The notes under the pieces were generated by a model. It ran no database searches. It was given only the letters and a program-made list of their open reading frames with translations, and was not told where the DNA came from. From assembly GCA_022113835.1 (NCBI GenBank), contig JAILWY010000026.1:12303001-12367000 (forward strand): 64,000 nucleotides of DNA, read 5' to 3'. Source of the DNA: Atopsyche davidsoni (lineage: Eukaryota; Arthropoda; Insecta; Trichoptera; Hydrobiosidae). Below are positions 49,291-62,869 of the stretch, in pieces (positions within the stretch are counted from its first letter, which is position 1; each line of letters opens with the position of its first letter). The position numbers and the translations under genes are program-made.

Positions 49291-49596
49291 GTTTTTAATG
49301 TACCAAAAACTTTTAACTCAACACAAGCTGGTTAATGCTTACCGCGACAATTATACATGTAAACGTTTATTTTATGAATCAACACATTTGTCCTGGTTGT
49401 GTCTACATTATACTCAAGAACTAAATTTAATATAATCAATATATGTATCAACGCTTGAATAATGTGTTTTTGTTATTTAAATCAAATTTTCAGCATTGCT
49501 AGGCATTGAGAGTGAAAGTTTTGCAAAACTGCTGTAAACTATAATACAATGTTTTTCAAAACCACAGCTGTAATTTTTAATTTTTTTTGAATAATA

Positions 49597-49986
49597 CAGT
49601 AATACCCCGCTTTACGCGAGGGATACGTTCCGAAAAAAAACGCGTTAAGTGAAATTCATACATAGTCAAAACTTAATACAAAAAAATACGAATCATTCGA
49701 ATCAATCACTTAAATTCTAAGAACACTTTATGCAGTATTACATGTTATTTTTACTGAAAAATACAACTATTGTCATTTGGGTAGCGTTTCTTTTACGTTC
49801 TTGTAAAATACGTTCATAACACCCAACGCTGTTTTTAATTGTTAAGAGAAGTCAATGACTACACTATGTTCATACACATTCTTAAATAAGAAATTCGCGT
49901 AATGCGAGGCATTTTAACGCGAAATTTGTAATTCGCGTTATAGTGAAACCGCGCATAACAGGGTCGCGTAAAGCGGGGTATTACTG
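49597..49986. mobile_element. Pogo-like (Tc1/mariner superfamily) miniature element
   Basis: The ends are perfectly inverted over 23 bases, beginning CAGTAATACCCCGCTTTACG (49597 onward) and mirrored at the right end (to 49986). TA duplications lie at 49595-49596 and 49987-49988. CAG-starting ends and internal GCGTTA(A/T)AGTGAAA-type sequences near both ends are typical of pogo/Tigger-like elements. At 390 bp with no transposase it is a MITE. The unmutated ends suggest a fairly recent insertion. Confidence 0.9.
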
Positions 49987-50199
49987 TATTAGTATTAAAA
50001 AAAGAAGCTTAAATGAGACTGCAAATTCTCTCATTGTGAGCCAGTAAAGCAATAGAAAAGATTCGGTGTAAAAAATTTCAATTTATTACTTACAATCCGT
50101 GTAACATTAGGAAATTGATTGTCACGTTTTGTTTAAATATATGTTTATTGTTGAATCAAATACAAAAAATAGCCCCGCGTGTATAGCTTGCGTATCATT

Positions 50200-50525
50200 A
50201 TGACCCATAAGCTGCGCTGTTAGCGTAGTCTCTGTTATTCAGCGTCCATTCCCGTCTTAGTATACCCCGCACATGTTGCAACACAAATAGTAGCCTGATG
50301 GTGTATTATCACAGAGCATAAGAGATCATCGTGCGTCGCTGGTAAGTTGGCAGGTATTTTTGTAGTAATTACGGGGGGAGGGGAGCCCCGGGCTGACGGA
50401 CAGGTCCTGCCAGGGCCGCAGCGGGCAGTCCGCAATTACCGGCGATTGTTTCCTCTCTGTTTCTCTAGGATCAAACCGGTTGCACTTTACCTGCCCTGGA
50501 AGCGAGCCTGGAGACTGAGACTCAA
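50200..50525. other. GC-rich island with an acceptor-like tract
   Basis: GC-rich block containing TTTCCTCTCTGTTTCTCTAG (50449-50468), a strong-looking pyrimidine tract plus AG on the plus strand. The 94-codon frame spanning it has no known domain. It might mark an exon start, but no matching donor was identified. Confidence 0.3.
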
Positions 50526-51244
50526 TAATAGCATGCTTATTGAGCACATTGTATTGAATCGTTCGCTAAATTTTAATACTGAAAGCCCTATAAACACCAC
50601 ACAACCCTCAATCTTTGTGATTGATAAGTAATGATAATCAGAAACGGAATACATTAGTATTTCATTATTTACTGAATTTCAACTTTATATACAAAAAAAA
50701 ATTAAAATGCTACGCTTTATTTTGAATATCCATAAAATCTGTTGATTATAAAAAAAAATTTTTTTTTACTGATTGATAGTGACACGTACAAAAAATAACA
50801 AATTATACAAATTTAATTTAAGATTTAATTTTTGAAAAGGTTTCATTTGTGTATTTGCTATATTAACATTTTATCAAAATAAAGATAAATCAATGTCGGT
50901 TCCGTGTTTGCATACGACGAGTCAAATTGTCGTTCAGTTACAGCGAAACCGTGTCTCAGTAAAGGTGTTGAATCGGATCCTATCGGTGTCGTGAAAGAAA
51001 CTTTCGAAGATTTTTCTCATCGTTTCTGTTGAGAATCGATTATTTAAATATTAGATGTACGATATACATTAATTAGTGAAAAATGCCGACTTATTAAAAA
51101 TAATTATTAATTACACAATATGATGAAGTTCTAATTAAAAATATTCAGTTAGCGAAAACACAGTATTGCATTAGATTTGCACGTAGCTTTACATTGTTTG
51201 CCATTGCCTTAACTTCCAGTTTGTTTCAGGCATTCATTTAACAG
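50526..51244. other. A/T-rich stretch
   Basis: Nothing recognisable. Confidence 0.55.
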
Positions 51245-51440
51245 TTTTATGAAACACTTACCGTTCCACCTCTCCCGGAATGCAACGCGGACGCTTCGTT
51301 CCGCACGAGCTGCCCGGCGATACAGCTACCCCTTCCACATTAAAACAATAAGCGCGCATCTGTGATATCACTTAAACTTTAATTTGCTCCGCAAGCACGG
51401 GTTCGCCCCATGGGCCGCCATGGCGTGGAACTAATTTGTT
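51245..51440. other. GC-rich island, non-coding
   Basis: Isolated GC-rich block without a credible open frame. Possible regulatory DNA. Confidence 0.3.
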
Positions 51441-52049
51441 CTGAAAGCGATAATAGACTATTTTTTTAATCTCGTCGCTCTCCAGAATCATAGGAACTCG
51501 TTGAACGTATTAAAAATAAATTATGAGCAACGTAAAGTTTTAAATGCACTTTTATACATTCCTCACACGCACGTTATATTGTTTGTATAATTATATTAAT
51601 TATATTTTAAAGTACTCTCGTTTAGCTTTATTTAATAAGAACATTTTTTATTGCCTTATCGCTATGTATTATTATATAAAATCTTATAGAAATAATTGAA
51701 AATATCAACATAAAAACATTTCATTTGCCAGCAGCGTTAGACCATTCAATAAATTCATGATTATTATTTTTTTTTAAATATCCGGTAGTTAAAATTATGA
51801 TTACGCAGAAGCAACTTCAAAAAACCAATCAACCGTGTCGCCATTATAAGTCTTGTCAACCGTAAAAATTACAACTTGTAAGGGGCGCACAGGTTTTTGA
51901 TAATCTTCCGAAATATAAAGTATTTATATTGACTTAATAAATTTTAAAATAATTTTTAACAGTTTGAATCTCTACTATTAAGATCTACTTGCATGATGAG
52001 TCTCGAACAGCCACGCCTTAAGATTTGTAAATAATTTACGGGTGTTTCA
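51441..52049. other. A/T-rich stretch
   Basis: Nothing recognisable. Confidence 0.55.
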
Positions 52050-52290
52050 GAGTGTCAACAATATCGCATGTTAAACAAACACAACCTCGCGTTCTTCAAA
52101 ACGCTAATCGCCAAGTTTTGATGTTTTTATCGCGGCTTTTATTAGTGGGACGGAGACTCTTCCCGGCCGTGGAGGGCGGAAGTCAAAGGCGGAAAAAGAA
52201 ACCAAGACCCTCTCCATTAAAGTTCTGTCGCCCGCCATGCTATATATAGCAGAACCGACCGATTCTCCTCGCGACATGACGCGCCGGTTT
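52050..52290. promoter_or_regulatory. GC island with a palindromic TATA box
   Basis: GCTATATATAGC (52239-52250) is a perfect palindrome that would serve as a TATA box on either strand, within an otherwise GC-rich block. No good initiator (TCAGT) sits about 30 bp away on the plus strand. A core promoter is possible but unproven, and no downstream exon was recognised. Confidence 0.25.
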
Positions 52291-52904
52291 TTAGAATTTA
52301 ATTAACGTTTTCATATTTAACTGGATTTTGGGCCGAGCACTGGAACCACGGACTTCAGAGTTATTTTGAACGAATTTTCAAAGTTACTCTTTCGATCGTG
52401 CTTAAACTACATTATACCTCCATTATGGATATATTATTACTCCAGTTTCATTGCTTTAATATTGTGGCACTGGAATTTTATTAAAAATATGTAATTCTAT
52501 TCAGAGAATATGTTTTAAAATATATATATTAATTGTATTTTATGTTATTTAACTTAAGACAACATATGTTATTATTTTGGCATCATCATTTATTATTGTT
52601 GAATAAGTAAGTTCGAGTTAAACTTATTATGAATAACAATGCCACGACGTTTAAATATATAGCAATTCGATAAAACATTTCTTTGAGTATAAATAAAACT
52701 ACCTACAGTCGCCTGATTTATCATCTTTTAGTATTCCATTAAGTACACTTTATGGAGTCGTGCCTCGACCGCGATAATACACCAAAGTTCATTGTAATCA
52801 ACTTAAGCGATATTTTACAAGATAAGTGAACAACTTAAACGAATATTAATTTAGAAAAATACGTTTTAATTCCGTAGAATAATTATCTTCTAATCGTCCA
52901 TTAG
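52291..52904. other. A/T-rich stretch
   Basis: Nothing recognisable. Confidence 0.55.
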
Positions 52905-53265
52905 TCTCGTCCTATCGAGTCGTGCTCTCCGATTAACGAATGGGGCTCTTCTCAATCAACATAAAAGACAATATTTCCAGAGATGCTTTATGGCAGGCGG
53001 CCTCACGAGCTAATGGCCGCTCGTACGGAGCTTCCACTGCATCCGAGACTATTCCATCATCCTAGATTGAGAGAACGCGTTCACTTAGCACCGCCTATTA
53101 ACCATCAACCGACTTCCAGTTTCTGTGAACCGCTCCTCTCTAGTTACAGAAATAAACGTACGCCTCTAACTGGTGTTATTTTTGTGTACAACACTTGGTT
53201 CGGCTCAAGTCCTTAAGTCCTCGCGACGTGGTGTATTGCCGTATGAGATGGGAGGCTTAAATTTC
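52905..53265. other. GC-richer island, non-coding
   Basis: A 77-codon plus-strand frame crosses it without similarity. Possible regulatory DNA. Confidence 0.3.
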
Positions 53266-55075
53266 ATCCCATCTTTGCACTTAGTAGAATATAAAAAAGT
53301 ATTCCCTTACATATTTTGTGTGCGATGAATTGAATGATTACGTTCGCTTAGGGAATGCGACGTCCGATAATAAATATGCTTGAATTTTAATCTCGCGTTG
53401 TAAATCAGTAGGAATGTCTAAAAATGATGAGAATCTTCCGACCTCCCGTTGCTTCCACAGCCGGATTTTTTATTCGAAACGACATGACGTCTTTTCTATC
53501 ATGCCCCTCAAGAGATATCCCTCTTGTTTATTTGTCATATTAATATATTTTTTTATTGTCCTACTCCATTGTAATGTAGTTATCACTATTACTAAGGGAG
53601 ATTTAATTATTTTTTAATTGTTTAAATTCATTTTATTACTTACTTTATTCTTTCATTGATTTTAGTTACTTGAGTTTGTATAGGCTGTATAGTTTATGGG
53701 GTTAACAAAGGATTGCAATCTTTATGGTGATTTCATTCAAACGACTCACTTTCGCTGATATTTCTTTCCAAACAAAAGACATTTGAGTAAAAACGTAAAA
53801 CTCCAGAGCGATTCTCGATGTCTATTGAGTATCTGAAATGTTCCGGTAGCCCATTCAAAGGTAAACAAACAGCTTACGGACCCATTTACCTTTCCCGTGA
53901 TAAATGGCCAGGGACTCCTCTGGAGGAGTGACGATTAAGAGCTTTATTCGACATGAAACTTTTTGAGTGTTGTGACGCTAATGGCTCACGTTGTCATCTT
54001 TTTATCAGGCTTTTTGAGACACTGACACTTTCCTTGGCACAAATTGCTTTTTGATGAAGGTTTTTTTTTATCCTAAAACACTTAAAGATTCATAACATCA
54101 TAGATATTACTAAATTAGGTAAGCGATGTTCGACAGGTGAGCAATTTTTTTACCTGAATATTTATAATCTTTATCTCTTACGTCCTAGATACTCTTCATT
54201 TTTGAATACTTGTTTAAATATTTTACACATTGCAGCAAAATAACATTATCATGAACTTAATTTTAGATATAAAAATGAACTGTTTTCAAATTATTAATTT
54301 CAAACAAACAACTTTTTTTAAATTTGTTATTTTAAAGCCAAGACTTAATATATATTTTTTTCTGCACACAAAAAGTAATTGCTATTTATAAGTGGCCAAA
54401 GGCAATTGAACATAAACAACTGAACTATTCACATAAATTTTAATGTGGTACTAATAATCGTTACAAATATGTATGTAGTCAGTGTGAAACTTGGAAATTT
54501 ATACCGCGTTATAAACAATATTGTTATTCAATAAACAGGTACTATATTGCTACGCTGGAAAAGCAAACTCTATTGCTGACATGCATACCTGCATGCTTCT
54601 GAAAAAATAATTATAAAAAGGTATCGTACTAACGATTAGCGAATGGTACACATTTATATAGGGATATAATTGTTTATACATTAAATATCATCACAATCTT
54701 TTGTGTGTATGTTATCTTTTTTTTTAGTTTTAATTATTTTATTAATTTAATGCCATACTAATGAATACAATAAACCAAATCTCAATTCAGATGTGTATTA
54801 CATTCATAAAATCCAAAGTGTAAGTAATTTTAAAATATCAAGGGGTACCCTTTTCACAGTTTCATGTGCTTCACTTAAAGAATTGATTATTTATTCTGAA
54901 TAATGTACATCCGAGCATACAAATTCATTCCTTTGATGTGGAAACACAAGTGAATAAACAATAGAAAATCATTTCAATTACTTATACAGGTTTATTGTGT
55001 ATCCAGTAAGTTTTTTTATAGATAGAAGATTTTATTCAATTGTATCATCGATAGCAATTTTTTTTTGTTTTTTAA
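53266..55075. other. A/T desert
   Basis: No gene is seen. A small palindrome, ACTCCTC/GGAGGAGT, occurs near 53915-53931. Confidence 0.5.
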
Positions 55076-55265
55076 AAAGCCCGTAGGTGGAGATTCTTTT
55101 CCTGTTCTTGTTCCACAGTAGACACAGCCAGCATGGCTGCAGCAGACAAGGCGTGTAACTCCTGCCTCCGGGGCAGCTTCCTGCCTTCATGTCATGTGCC
55201 ACGATGGAGAAGTGACACGACACAGAAGGCGAATTCTTCCAGTACTTCCCGGTTGTCTTTTTTGA
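55076..55265. other. Small GC-richer block, unknown
   Basis: On the minus strand this gives a short cysteine-containing frame (63 codons, 55032-55223), but the cysteine spacing does not match a zinc-finger or transposase C-terminus that I know. Composition alone sets it apart. Confidence 0.25.
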
Positions 55266-56084
55266 ATATTCTTAACCCTAATGACCTGCCATCCTTTACC
55301 TAGGGGATTCTTCAAATTCTTGTACATGTCGTCTATTTATGATATGTCTCAATAATAATGAGTGAAGTATCATTATACATATCTAAATAGCAATACATTT
55401 TATAAATTTTATACTTCGATATGTGTCCAAAAGTCATTTGAAATAACATTAATGACAGTAATTTACTATTCGTTTTACTACAAAGCGACTTAACGAGTTT
55501 CACAATATTTTAACATAATATTAAAGTAGCTACTTCACGGAAATTAGTGTTTATACTTTTTATCCTAAGTCGTGTCGTTTGTACTTTTTTTATAGCGATG
55601 CTAAATTCTGCGCGCCATAGAGACATGCTTGTGATTTATGGTATTTTTAAAGCACCTCCTATAGATTCTTCGATCATGATAAAATGTCAGTGATGAATAT
55701 TTGATGGATGGGCTGGAAATATGTGTTAACTTTTTACACAATGTTACTTCGCACTTTTTATATTAAAAACAACACAACATGATTCTGCAAATTCTCGTAT
55801 GCATAAATCGAATACTTGTTTACATGAGATGTACCGTTTGGAAATTTTCGTATTCAGATGATTTATACATTTAACTGACACAGCTTTAATGCTGATTAAA
55901 TTTCCATAAACAATAAATGGAAACATCAAACATCACAATAAGCAACAAATCAAAATAAACACAACAGTCGTAAATTAATTTCAAACATTATTCAGCCACT
56001 GAGTAATAATGAAAAATATATTTATAACAAACATAGGAATTTCGTAAATAAAACAATATGCAATACTAATAGCAGTTATATTTG
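55266..56084. other. A/T-rich stretch
   Basis: Nothing recognisable. Confidence 0.55.
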
Positions 56085-56395
56085 TAGGCGGTCAGAAATC
56101 TGGTCTCCAGGACGTTGCGCCAACAGCTCCGGTGCTTTGAATGCCTTCCACATTGCAGGATATTCTACTCCACTTCTTCGGTCTCCGATCAGCCCGAGAG
56201 TTGCACAAAACCCAGTCTTTGGAACGCCGGGTTAGAATGGTTTCTCACAGCAGAACGAATGTGCGGTGGCCTGATAAGACGCGAAGATGAAGGAAGATAG
56301 CGCGAGTCTAGGCGAGACTTGTTGGGGTCATTGGAAAGAATGGCGTGTCGCTACTGGCCTTACGGCATCGACAGGTTTTCTCGATGAAGCGTTAA
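56085..56395. other. GC-richer island, non-coding
   Basis: Raised GC, one 61-codon frame without similarity, no transposon ends. Could be regulatory or a decayed repeat. Confidence 0.3.
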
Positions 56396-57189
56396 TAATT
56401 ATAACATCAGATACATATTTTTAATAGTTATATAAATAAATATTTCATAATAATTGTATAACGTGATAAACACAAAAAAAATTTAGCTTTAATGAAATAT
56501 ATGTTTATGTAATACGTCATATTTTTGTCGTTGGATATCTCAATTTGATATCAAAAAATGAGACTAGAAATACGTAATATATTTTATTTATATTTGAAAA
56601 GCAATATCGCCACGAAAATAATATTTATATTATGTTTTTATCAAGTGTTAATCTGCCTTTAAAATTCCCTGTGATCACGTTGAATATTTTACCATCAACG
56701 TGTTGCTACTGCTTTTAAAGTGAAAGTGAAGTGTCAAATATTGAATTATATATTAAAATTTTGCACAACGTTCTAAAATAATCTCCCATGTTATAACGGT
56801 TAGTAAAAATGTAAAAATATTATTAAAATGTTACATAACTTATGAATATTTCGGACATATCTTATGTTATAACGAAAACCATGATTTTAAATGTATTTTA
56901 GCTATTAAGTATAATATAGATACATTGAAGAGTACTCTTATATTTTTATGATATTAAACCATTTAGTATGTTTATTTAATATGACTCAAATATTTTTCAA
57001 ATTACGCTATTGTGAAGAAACGAATATATTTATATACTACAGTGTTAATAGAATTGATAAAAATACTTTGAGTTGTTCTGCAAATAATTTTACAGCGTTG
57101 AAGCATGTTATAATCGTTCACAAAGTGACAATAATTACTCTGAAAAAAAAAGTACTCAGTGTATACAGATTACAACAGATATAAAATTA
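56396..57189. other. A/T-rich stretch
   Basis: Nothing recognisable; very A/T-rich. Confidence 0.55.
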
Positions 57190-57545
57190 GAATTGCTGGT
57201 AAGTCAGGCCGGAGCTCGAGAATGGGCCTCGATTAGCGGCTGAGCCGCTCGCCTGCGCCTTCGTCTCCTCAGTGTCCAGTCAGGAAACAATAAATATTCA
57301 GATAAGGATTTTAAAGGATTTCGAGCCCTTTACTGAAATGTCTGCCGAGTCGCCGGCGGACAGGATAAGCCGGCGGATTTGTTAGGCAATCGTGGCGAAG
57401 CCTTCTAGCTTTAGAATTTATTCGCGATAGATAACTCGGTGGCGACAATAAACATAATTTGGCCTCGGGTGAGAGGCGCATACTTCTCCCGTAGTCTGTC
57501 TTGGCATAGTCAGCCCTAGCCGACAATACACAACCGCTATAAAAG
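57190..57545. promoter_or_regulatory. GC island with clustered GATA-type sites
   Basis: GCCGGCGGA is repeated at 57352-57360 and 57369-57377 with AGGATAA between the copies. GATAAGGAT lies at 57301-57309, and GCGATAGATAAC follows near 57425. Clustered GATA motifs in a GC island fit an enhancer, but no test is possible from sequence alone. Confidence 0.3.
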
Positions 57546-57649
57546 CACTTATAAATATGATTAAAATAAACCTCTGCCAGGTTTTTCAGTTTACTTATCG
57601 ACTGTGGAATCCCGGTGTTTTTTTTAATTCTGTAAAATAATATTTATGA

Positions 57650-57755
57650 TTTTCTGGATTCGAACCGCAAACCTTATCCGCGTGCGGCCATCTACTCTCA
57701 TACTTTATGGAGTCTATCTAGCCTGATGTTCAAATAACCTGAGCTAAGCAATTTT
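57650..57755 (-). repeat. tRNA-derived SINE remnant (minus strand)
   Basis: Read on the minus strand, box A-like TTAGCTCAGGT (57738-57748 reversed) is followed by box B GGTTCGAATCCA (57655-57666 reversed). The box-to-box distance of about 75 bp is longer than in a standard tRNA and no cloverleaf forms, so it is a decayed tRNA-derived repeat rather than a tRNA gene. Confidence 0.45.
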
Positions 57756-59595
57756 CATTTGGACGAGTCTAAAAATAATGAAATAAAAATTTATATGTCC
57801 TTAACTGTACCTCATTTTTTGTCAATAAAATGGGTTTTGACTTTATGCTAATATTTAATTTCACGCCTATGCATACGAATTTAATACAACACAAAAATAT
57901 CAAAACATTCATTATGAGTTACACCCAGAAAGTTTTGCATTTTTGTGGTGCTCTCACCATATTTACTTACTCCTGCTGTTTGCTGAGGACATGTTTAGAT
58001 TCGCCGCTGAGTCGGCTTACATCATTGTCGTGAGATAAGTACGTACTGGCTGGTTTTGAAATAACTATGCACACACAAGTTGGTGCTAAGTTTGAATTAG
58101 CGTGTACACTTTACGCTCAAAACGAATATTTTGTTTAATTTGAACAAACGTTTTAGATTTTTGCTAAGTGCGAATACAATTACTTCATGTCTTCATTATT
58201 AACTGTCTCGAAGTTCAGTGCACGCTTGCTTATCGAGCATGTGATGCCTGTAATCTTGTAGGTATTATTAAATTCTTTGTTGATAACAGAATCAATATTA
58301 AATATCTATAATAAAAAAATAGGGACTTCATGATTTTAATGTGGTTATTGGCTTTTTAAAACCGTAAAGCCAGGCAGAAATATATATATGCAACTTGGTA
58401 ACAGTAGATTTTTTTTAACTCTTTGTTTGTTTTAGAATCTAGTATAAAATATCCGAAGCAATGTCTTTGCAAGCTGACTTCGAACAAGTGGAAGTATTTG
58501 ACAGGGACTTGCAGGCTATAGTTTACTATTTGACATTAAGGCATCGGGTCTGGTCTGTGCTTTCTATAAATATGAGTGGGTTGCCATGATGGAGTATTCC
58601 TCCCAAGGCATTGTGCCGAGTCCGGGCGGTGTCATTGCATTCACCTGCCTTGCGGTAATGTTGCACCAAATAAGCACTAAGAATTAAACCAAAATGTACA
58701 CAGACAACCGACAAAGTTGCTCATAGCTCATAACAATGTATAATTATGATTATATTTGCTGTTGCGTAGTTATAGTTTTACCAAAGCGCCTCATTTTGTT
58801 CTATCATTCGTGCTACATGCCGTTGCAACACGTAAGATTTTATTTCAGATCTACACCATACTCAAAAAAATTATTCGATCATGCAAATAAGTAGTTAAAA
58901 ATTGTTTATTTGTTTTTGTAAACATTAAAGTTTGTGCTAGAAATTAAGTTATATTTTATGATTGCGTTAGTTTGTTTATTACTAGCATGCTCTTAGTAAT
59001 AGTGGTCGTGGGTGCATTAATAGAAAAAAATGTCATCGGCTTCCGTTAAAATTATATACTAGTTATGTCGCTTTATTGCTTCCATTAACACGAGACACTC
59101 ACTATTAATCCACCAGTGGGTTGCACATCCTTTTCTGAACATAAAAAACTAATGTTTTTGAAGCTTAGAACATTAAATATGTATTAAATTTATGCCTACA
59201 ATTGCTTACATTTTTTCAAACAAGATTGTATGTTTACAACCCAACACGTTTAATCGCGTTACATCCACTCGATAATACCGCATATTAAACTTTATTATAT
59301 CCTGCATTATAAATACGCATGTATATATTATGGTAATCAGTGTGTTATTTAGATCAATAAACGAACACTAGAATTAATTATACTCCACACTTGTATGGAA
59401 TTAGCGACTAGAAAAAGCTGGAAGGAGCTTAGAGCGTCGACCAGAAAAAAGCTGCCACAAACGCCTCAGAGCTTACAGCCCACTTTATTAAAGTTACATA
59501 ATAACATCAACCTGTTCTTCACACCAGCATTTTAAGTGATACTTACCAAATGCTTTATAGTCAGTTGTAAAAATGCGCATAAAACATCGAGGAAC
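57756..59595. other. A/T-rich stretch with a small GC pocket
   Basis: No gene is seen. A mild GC pocket near 58520-58650 carries a 62-codon minus-strand frame with no similarity. Confidence 0.5.
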
Positions 59596-59995
59596 CTTTT
59601 AGAAATACTAAACAACCTAGATGGCTCCTACGCTCGGATCATTCGCGTAGTAAATTTCTTCTGCGTCCGGCGATAAACATGAAATCATCATTAAAATCAA
59701 TCTGGTTCTCTCTCCACCATCATTTACTCATCCGAGAGAGTCGGCTCGGTGGGCTAGCTGCTTGCATAAACACAGTCATTATCAAAGCCGAACGGTCCTC
59801 CTGCCTATCTTGTTTGTTCTTCGTTGCAGAATAGGATATCTCGACATCTTGCAGCGACTTTGGGCATTCACGATGCAACACTTAATATGCATCTCGCTCA
59901 AACCTCGACCTATTAAGAGGCCGACGAGTGACTTGTGCATTCTAAAACGGATTTCTATTTGCGGCAATACCGCATGTTTTAAAATGCGTTGTTAT
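59596..59995. other. GC-richer island, non-coding
   Basis: Moderate GC rise with a 105-codon plus-strand frame (59762-60079) and an overlapping 61-codon minus-strand frame. Neither has a recognisable domain. Possible regulatory DNA. Confidence 0.3.
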
Positions 59996-62285
59996 TATTA
60001 TAAAATACAAATTTTGAATCTTGAAGTATTGCGTAAAAAAATACTTCACACTAGCTTCATGCTATTACAGTGCATATGAACTAATTTCTAAAATAATTTA
60101 GAAGTTGATACGTACGTATGAATGCTCAAAATGTAATAAATATTTATATTTGATTTACTTTCGTTTTGATTCAGCTAAGCAAATCACAACATTAATTCTA
60201 AAATATCAATCTATATATAAATGTATTAACTTCAAACCGGGGATTCCCATCATTATAGGAAATGAAACTATACGGTAAATAACCTAGATAAATTATTTTG
60301 CACTTTTAAACGAAACTGTGCTACATCTACTTGATTTTTATATGTACTTATAAGTACTAATGAATTAAATTATATTAAAATATCATGAGGACCATTTAAA
60401 TCATTATAAAGAATCTTCGTTTTCGTTACTAACCGAAATCTGATTAAGGTAGTAAATTTGCAAACAAAGATATTTTCATACAATGCTTTTGAATTGCATG
60501 AGAACCACTTGGATGATTCTCTAGTAAAGGTGCATTGCATTGCAATCAGATTGAGTACATAAAGTATGCAGCAGGCGTCGTCTGTTCAAACCCTCCACTG
60601 AGATAAGCTAATTACACATCCTGGCCACCTGTTGAGTTTTCCACGCCAATAAAAATAAAAAAACAGAACATGTGGTATTAATTAGCACCTTTATTTGAAC
60701 TTTAAATCGCAGACCATTTAATAAAAAAATTATATCTTATGAACGTAAGTTCGCATTAATGTTTTTTTAAAAATATATTTCATAGCTTAAATACTTGTAT
60801 TTATCCATATTTAAGTTTTATCATAACGTTTAATCGTGTTAGGTAATAAATATTTGTTATTTAATTTGATTCTACAAGCATGTCAGAAATCATAATGTTG
60901 ATTTTCATAATCAATATTCACATTATTACTACTGTTTGTATGTAACAGTTTCCCGTGCTTTATATTAGATATAGTTTGGATTTTTTATTTGTCTGTAAAT
61001 AACATGGAAAATTCTGTCATATTTTCTTGCCTATCTGCCATCTTTCCTTAGCAGCCCCCTACTCTTACAGAATGGGATGACTATTTATAGTATATTATTA
61101 GAACTTAGGTGCCATCGAGGCACCTAAGTTCGAGGATTGTAATTATTTTTTGTTGGATTGTTGTTTTTAACTTATGCTAACTTATATCTTGGTTTTCTTT
61201 AAGTGCAATCCAAATAAAAGCTGTTAATTAAAGTTTGAAATTTGGCCTGCATATAAATTTAATATACGGCACAGTGTATAAGATTGTATCATACTTGTGT
61301 TGAAGTCATTAGGACATAGATGATGTGATTTGTCCTTTAAACACAGCTATTTGTGAGTATGTGAATGACTACCTTGACTCCAACTGATCCGATCGGTACC
61401 TCGTTATTTTCAGGTCAACGCTGTATCGACTGATTTATCTAACTGTTCAAATATTTTCTAATTGACGTGAAGTTAACATTCCTCGTCAATTAATTTGGTG
61501 CCCTTTTCTATCACCTCTAGAGATTTCTGAAATCAAGTTACACGATAGGACATCCCGTTATTTAATATCGTTAACTCGTGTTAGGTTAGTTAAAATCGAA
61601 ATCTACTCTCGAATGGATAAAAAATTAGCCGGCAATATTATTTTAAGCCATATTAATGAATTTCTACAAGTAACATCGAGATTATTTATGATGTTACTTT
61701 CATTTGTTCGTTCACCATTTCCTGTTTATAAATGTGTGAATCGATACTGGAAATTCATATACCTAAGACACGTTTGATTAAGTATTCAAACATTGTTAAA
61801 TAAGTAAATATATCGACTCAATTTAAAATGCATTGAATTTCACGCTGTGAGAATTCTCGTAAGGATTTCTGTGTGTCAAAATTATTAATTAAAGTTCAGT
61901 TAAGTTCGATATCGAATCGATGCAATTATACCTTCAGCGGACATTAAATTCCATCGGTAATTTGTACAACCTTCAGATAACGTCCACTTAATACTAAACA
62001 TGTCGCGCCACTGCATTCTTGTCGCCGTATATCGTCGTTAAATAATCAATATTTTCACGAATTCATTGAACTGATCGGAAGGTGGAAATTAAAACCAAAG
62101 AGAGTCTTAAAATTATACTTTTTAAATTATAAATTACATCCTTTTTGTTTTTTTTGATAAGAATGTTTAGTAATATTCTGCAGTACCAAGGACTAGGGAT
62201 GCTCATTTTAGATCTCACGTCAAAATTATGTAGGAGTTCCCTTTTATTTTAATGTAATAACGGCCCACATTTCAAAACATCGCCA
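59996..62285. other. A/T desert
   Basis: No gene is seen apart from the perfect hairpin at 61101-61131 listed separately. Confidence 0.5.
61101..61131. repeat. Perfect 13-bp stem-loop
   Basis: GAACTTAGGTGCC (61101-61113) pairs perfectly with GGCACCTAAGTTC (61119-61131) around ATCGA. It is an isolated, GC-containing stem in A/T desert. A Helitron-type 3' hairpin was considered, but no CTRR end follows at the usual distance on either strand. Confidence 0.8.
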
Positions 62286-62289
62286 AAAC

Positions 62290-62700
62290 GTTTCTCGGTT
62301 ATGACCGTATATATTAAATATCCACCATTTTACTTGGAGAAAGTCGTAAAGCTCGCGAATGCGGGCCGTATAAATCCCATATTAGAAATACTATCCCACC
62401 GGCAATATTGTTACCTCAGCGAAGGAAACGCCGGGAACTCGCGAACATCGGCGCGGACCAAAGCGAGCAAAACCCGTTTGGATATTACAACAAAATGGCC
62501 GGGGCACAGGAAGCCCCGAGCCGCGGCGCCCGGCTTGCGTTAATTAGCCCCGTAAACTATTTAAATTTAGTAGGCAGGCAACACCGAAACGTTTACCGGG
62601 ACGATCTACGGCGGGAGCGCCGGTGGAAAGTTTTAATTTTTAACGCAGTCGCCGAGCTTCACGGCAACGAGGAAAACAACAACCTGTAATCCGCAAACCC
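62290..62700. other. Strong GC island, non-coding
   Basis: One of the larger GC islands (about 400 bp). Two overlapping plus-strand frames (80 and 93 codons) lack any domain. Possible enhancer or promoter of the unit that may start at the right edge. Confidence 0.35.
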
Positions 62701-62869
62701 CGGCGAGCAATTTGTTTATTTATTTATTTTTTTTTAGAAAAAGTACACTGTTCGCACTTTTGCAGCAACAATATGATTAAATGATTAAAATAAATTACAC
62801 AATTTAATGCAGAGCGGTGCCTAAAGATAAGGTATACGGTTTCATCCATCAGTGGATTAGAGGTGGTTT

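Noticed and set aside
55032..55223. Cysteine-containing minus-strand frame as a transposase C-terminal zinc-binding domain
   Set aside because: Cysteine and histidine spacing does not match the piggyBac C-terminal domain or a zinc finger.
61101..61131. Helitron 3' end
   Set aside because: No CTRR terminus lies 8-12 bases beyond the hairpin on either strand and no 5' TC end was found.
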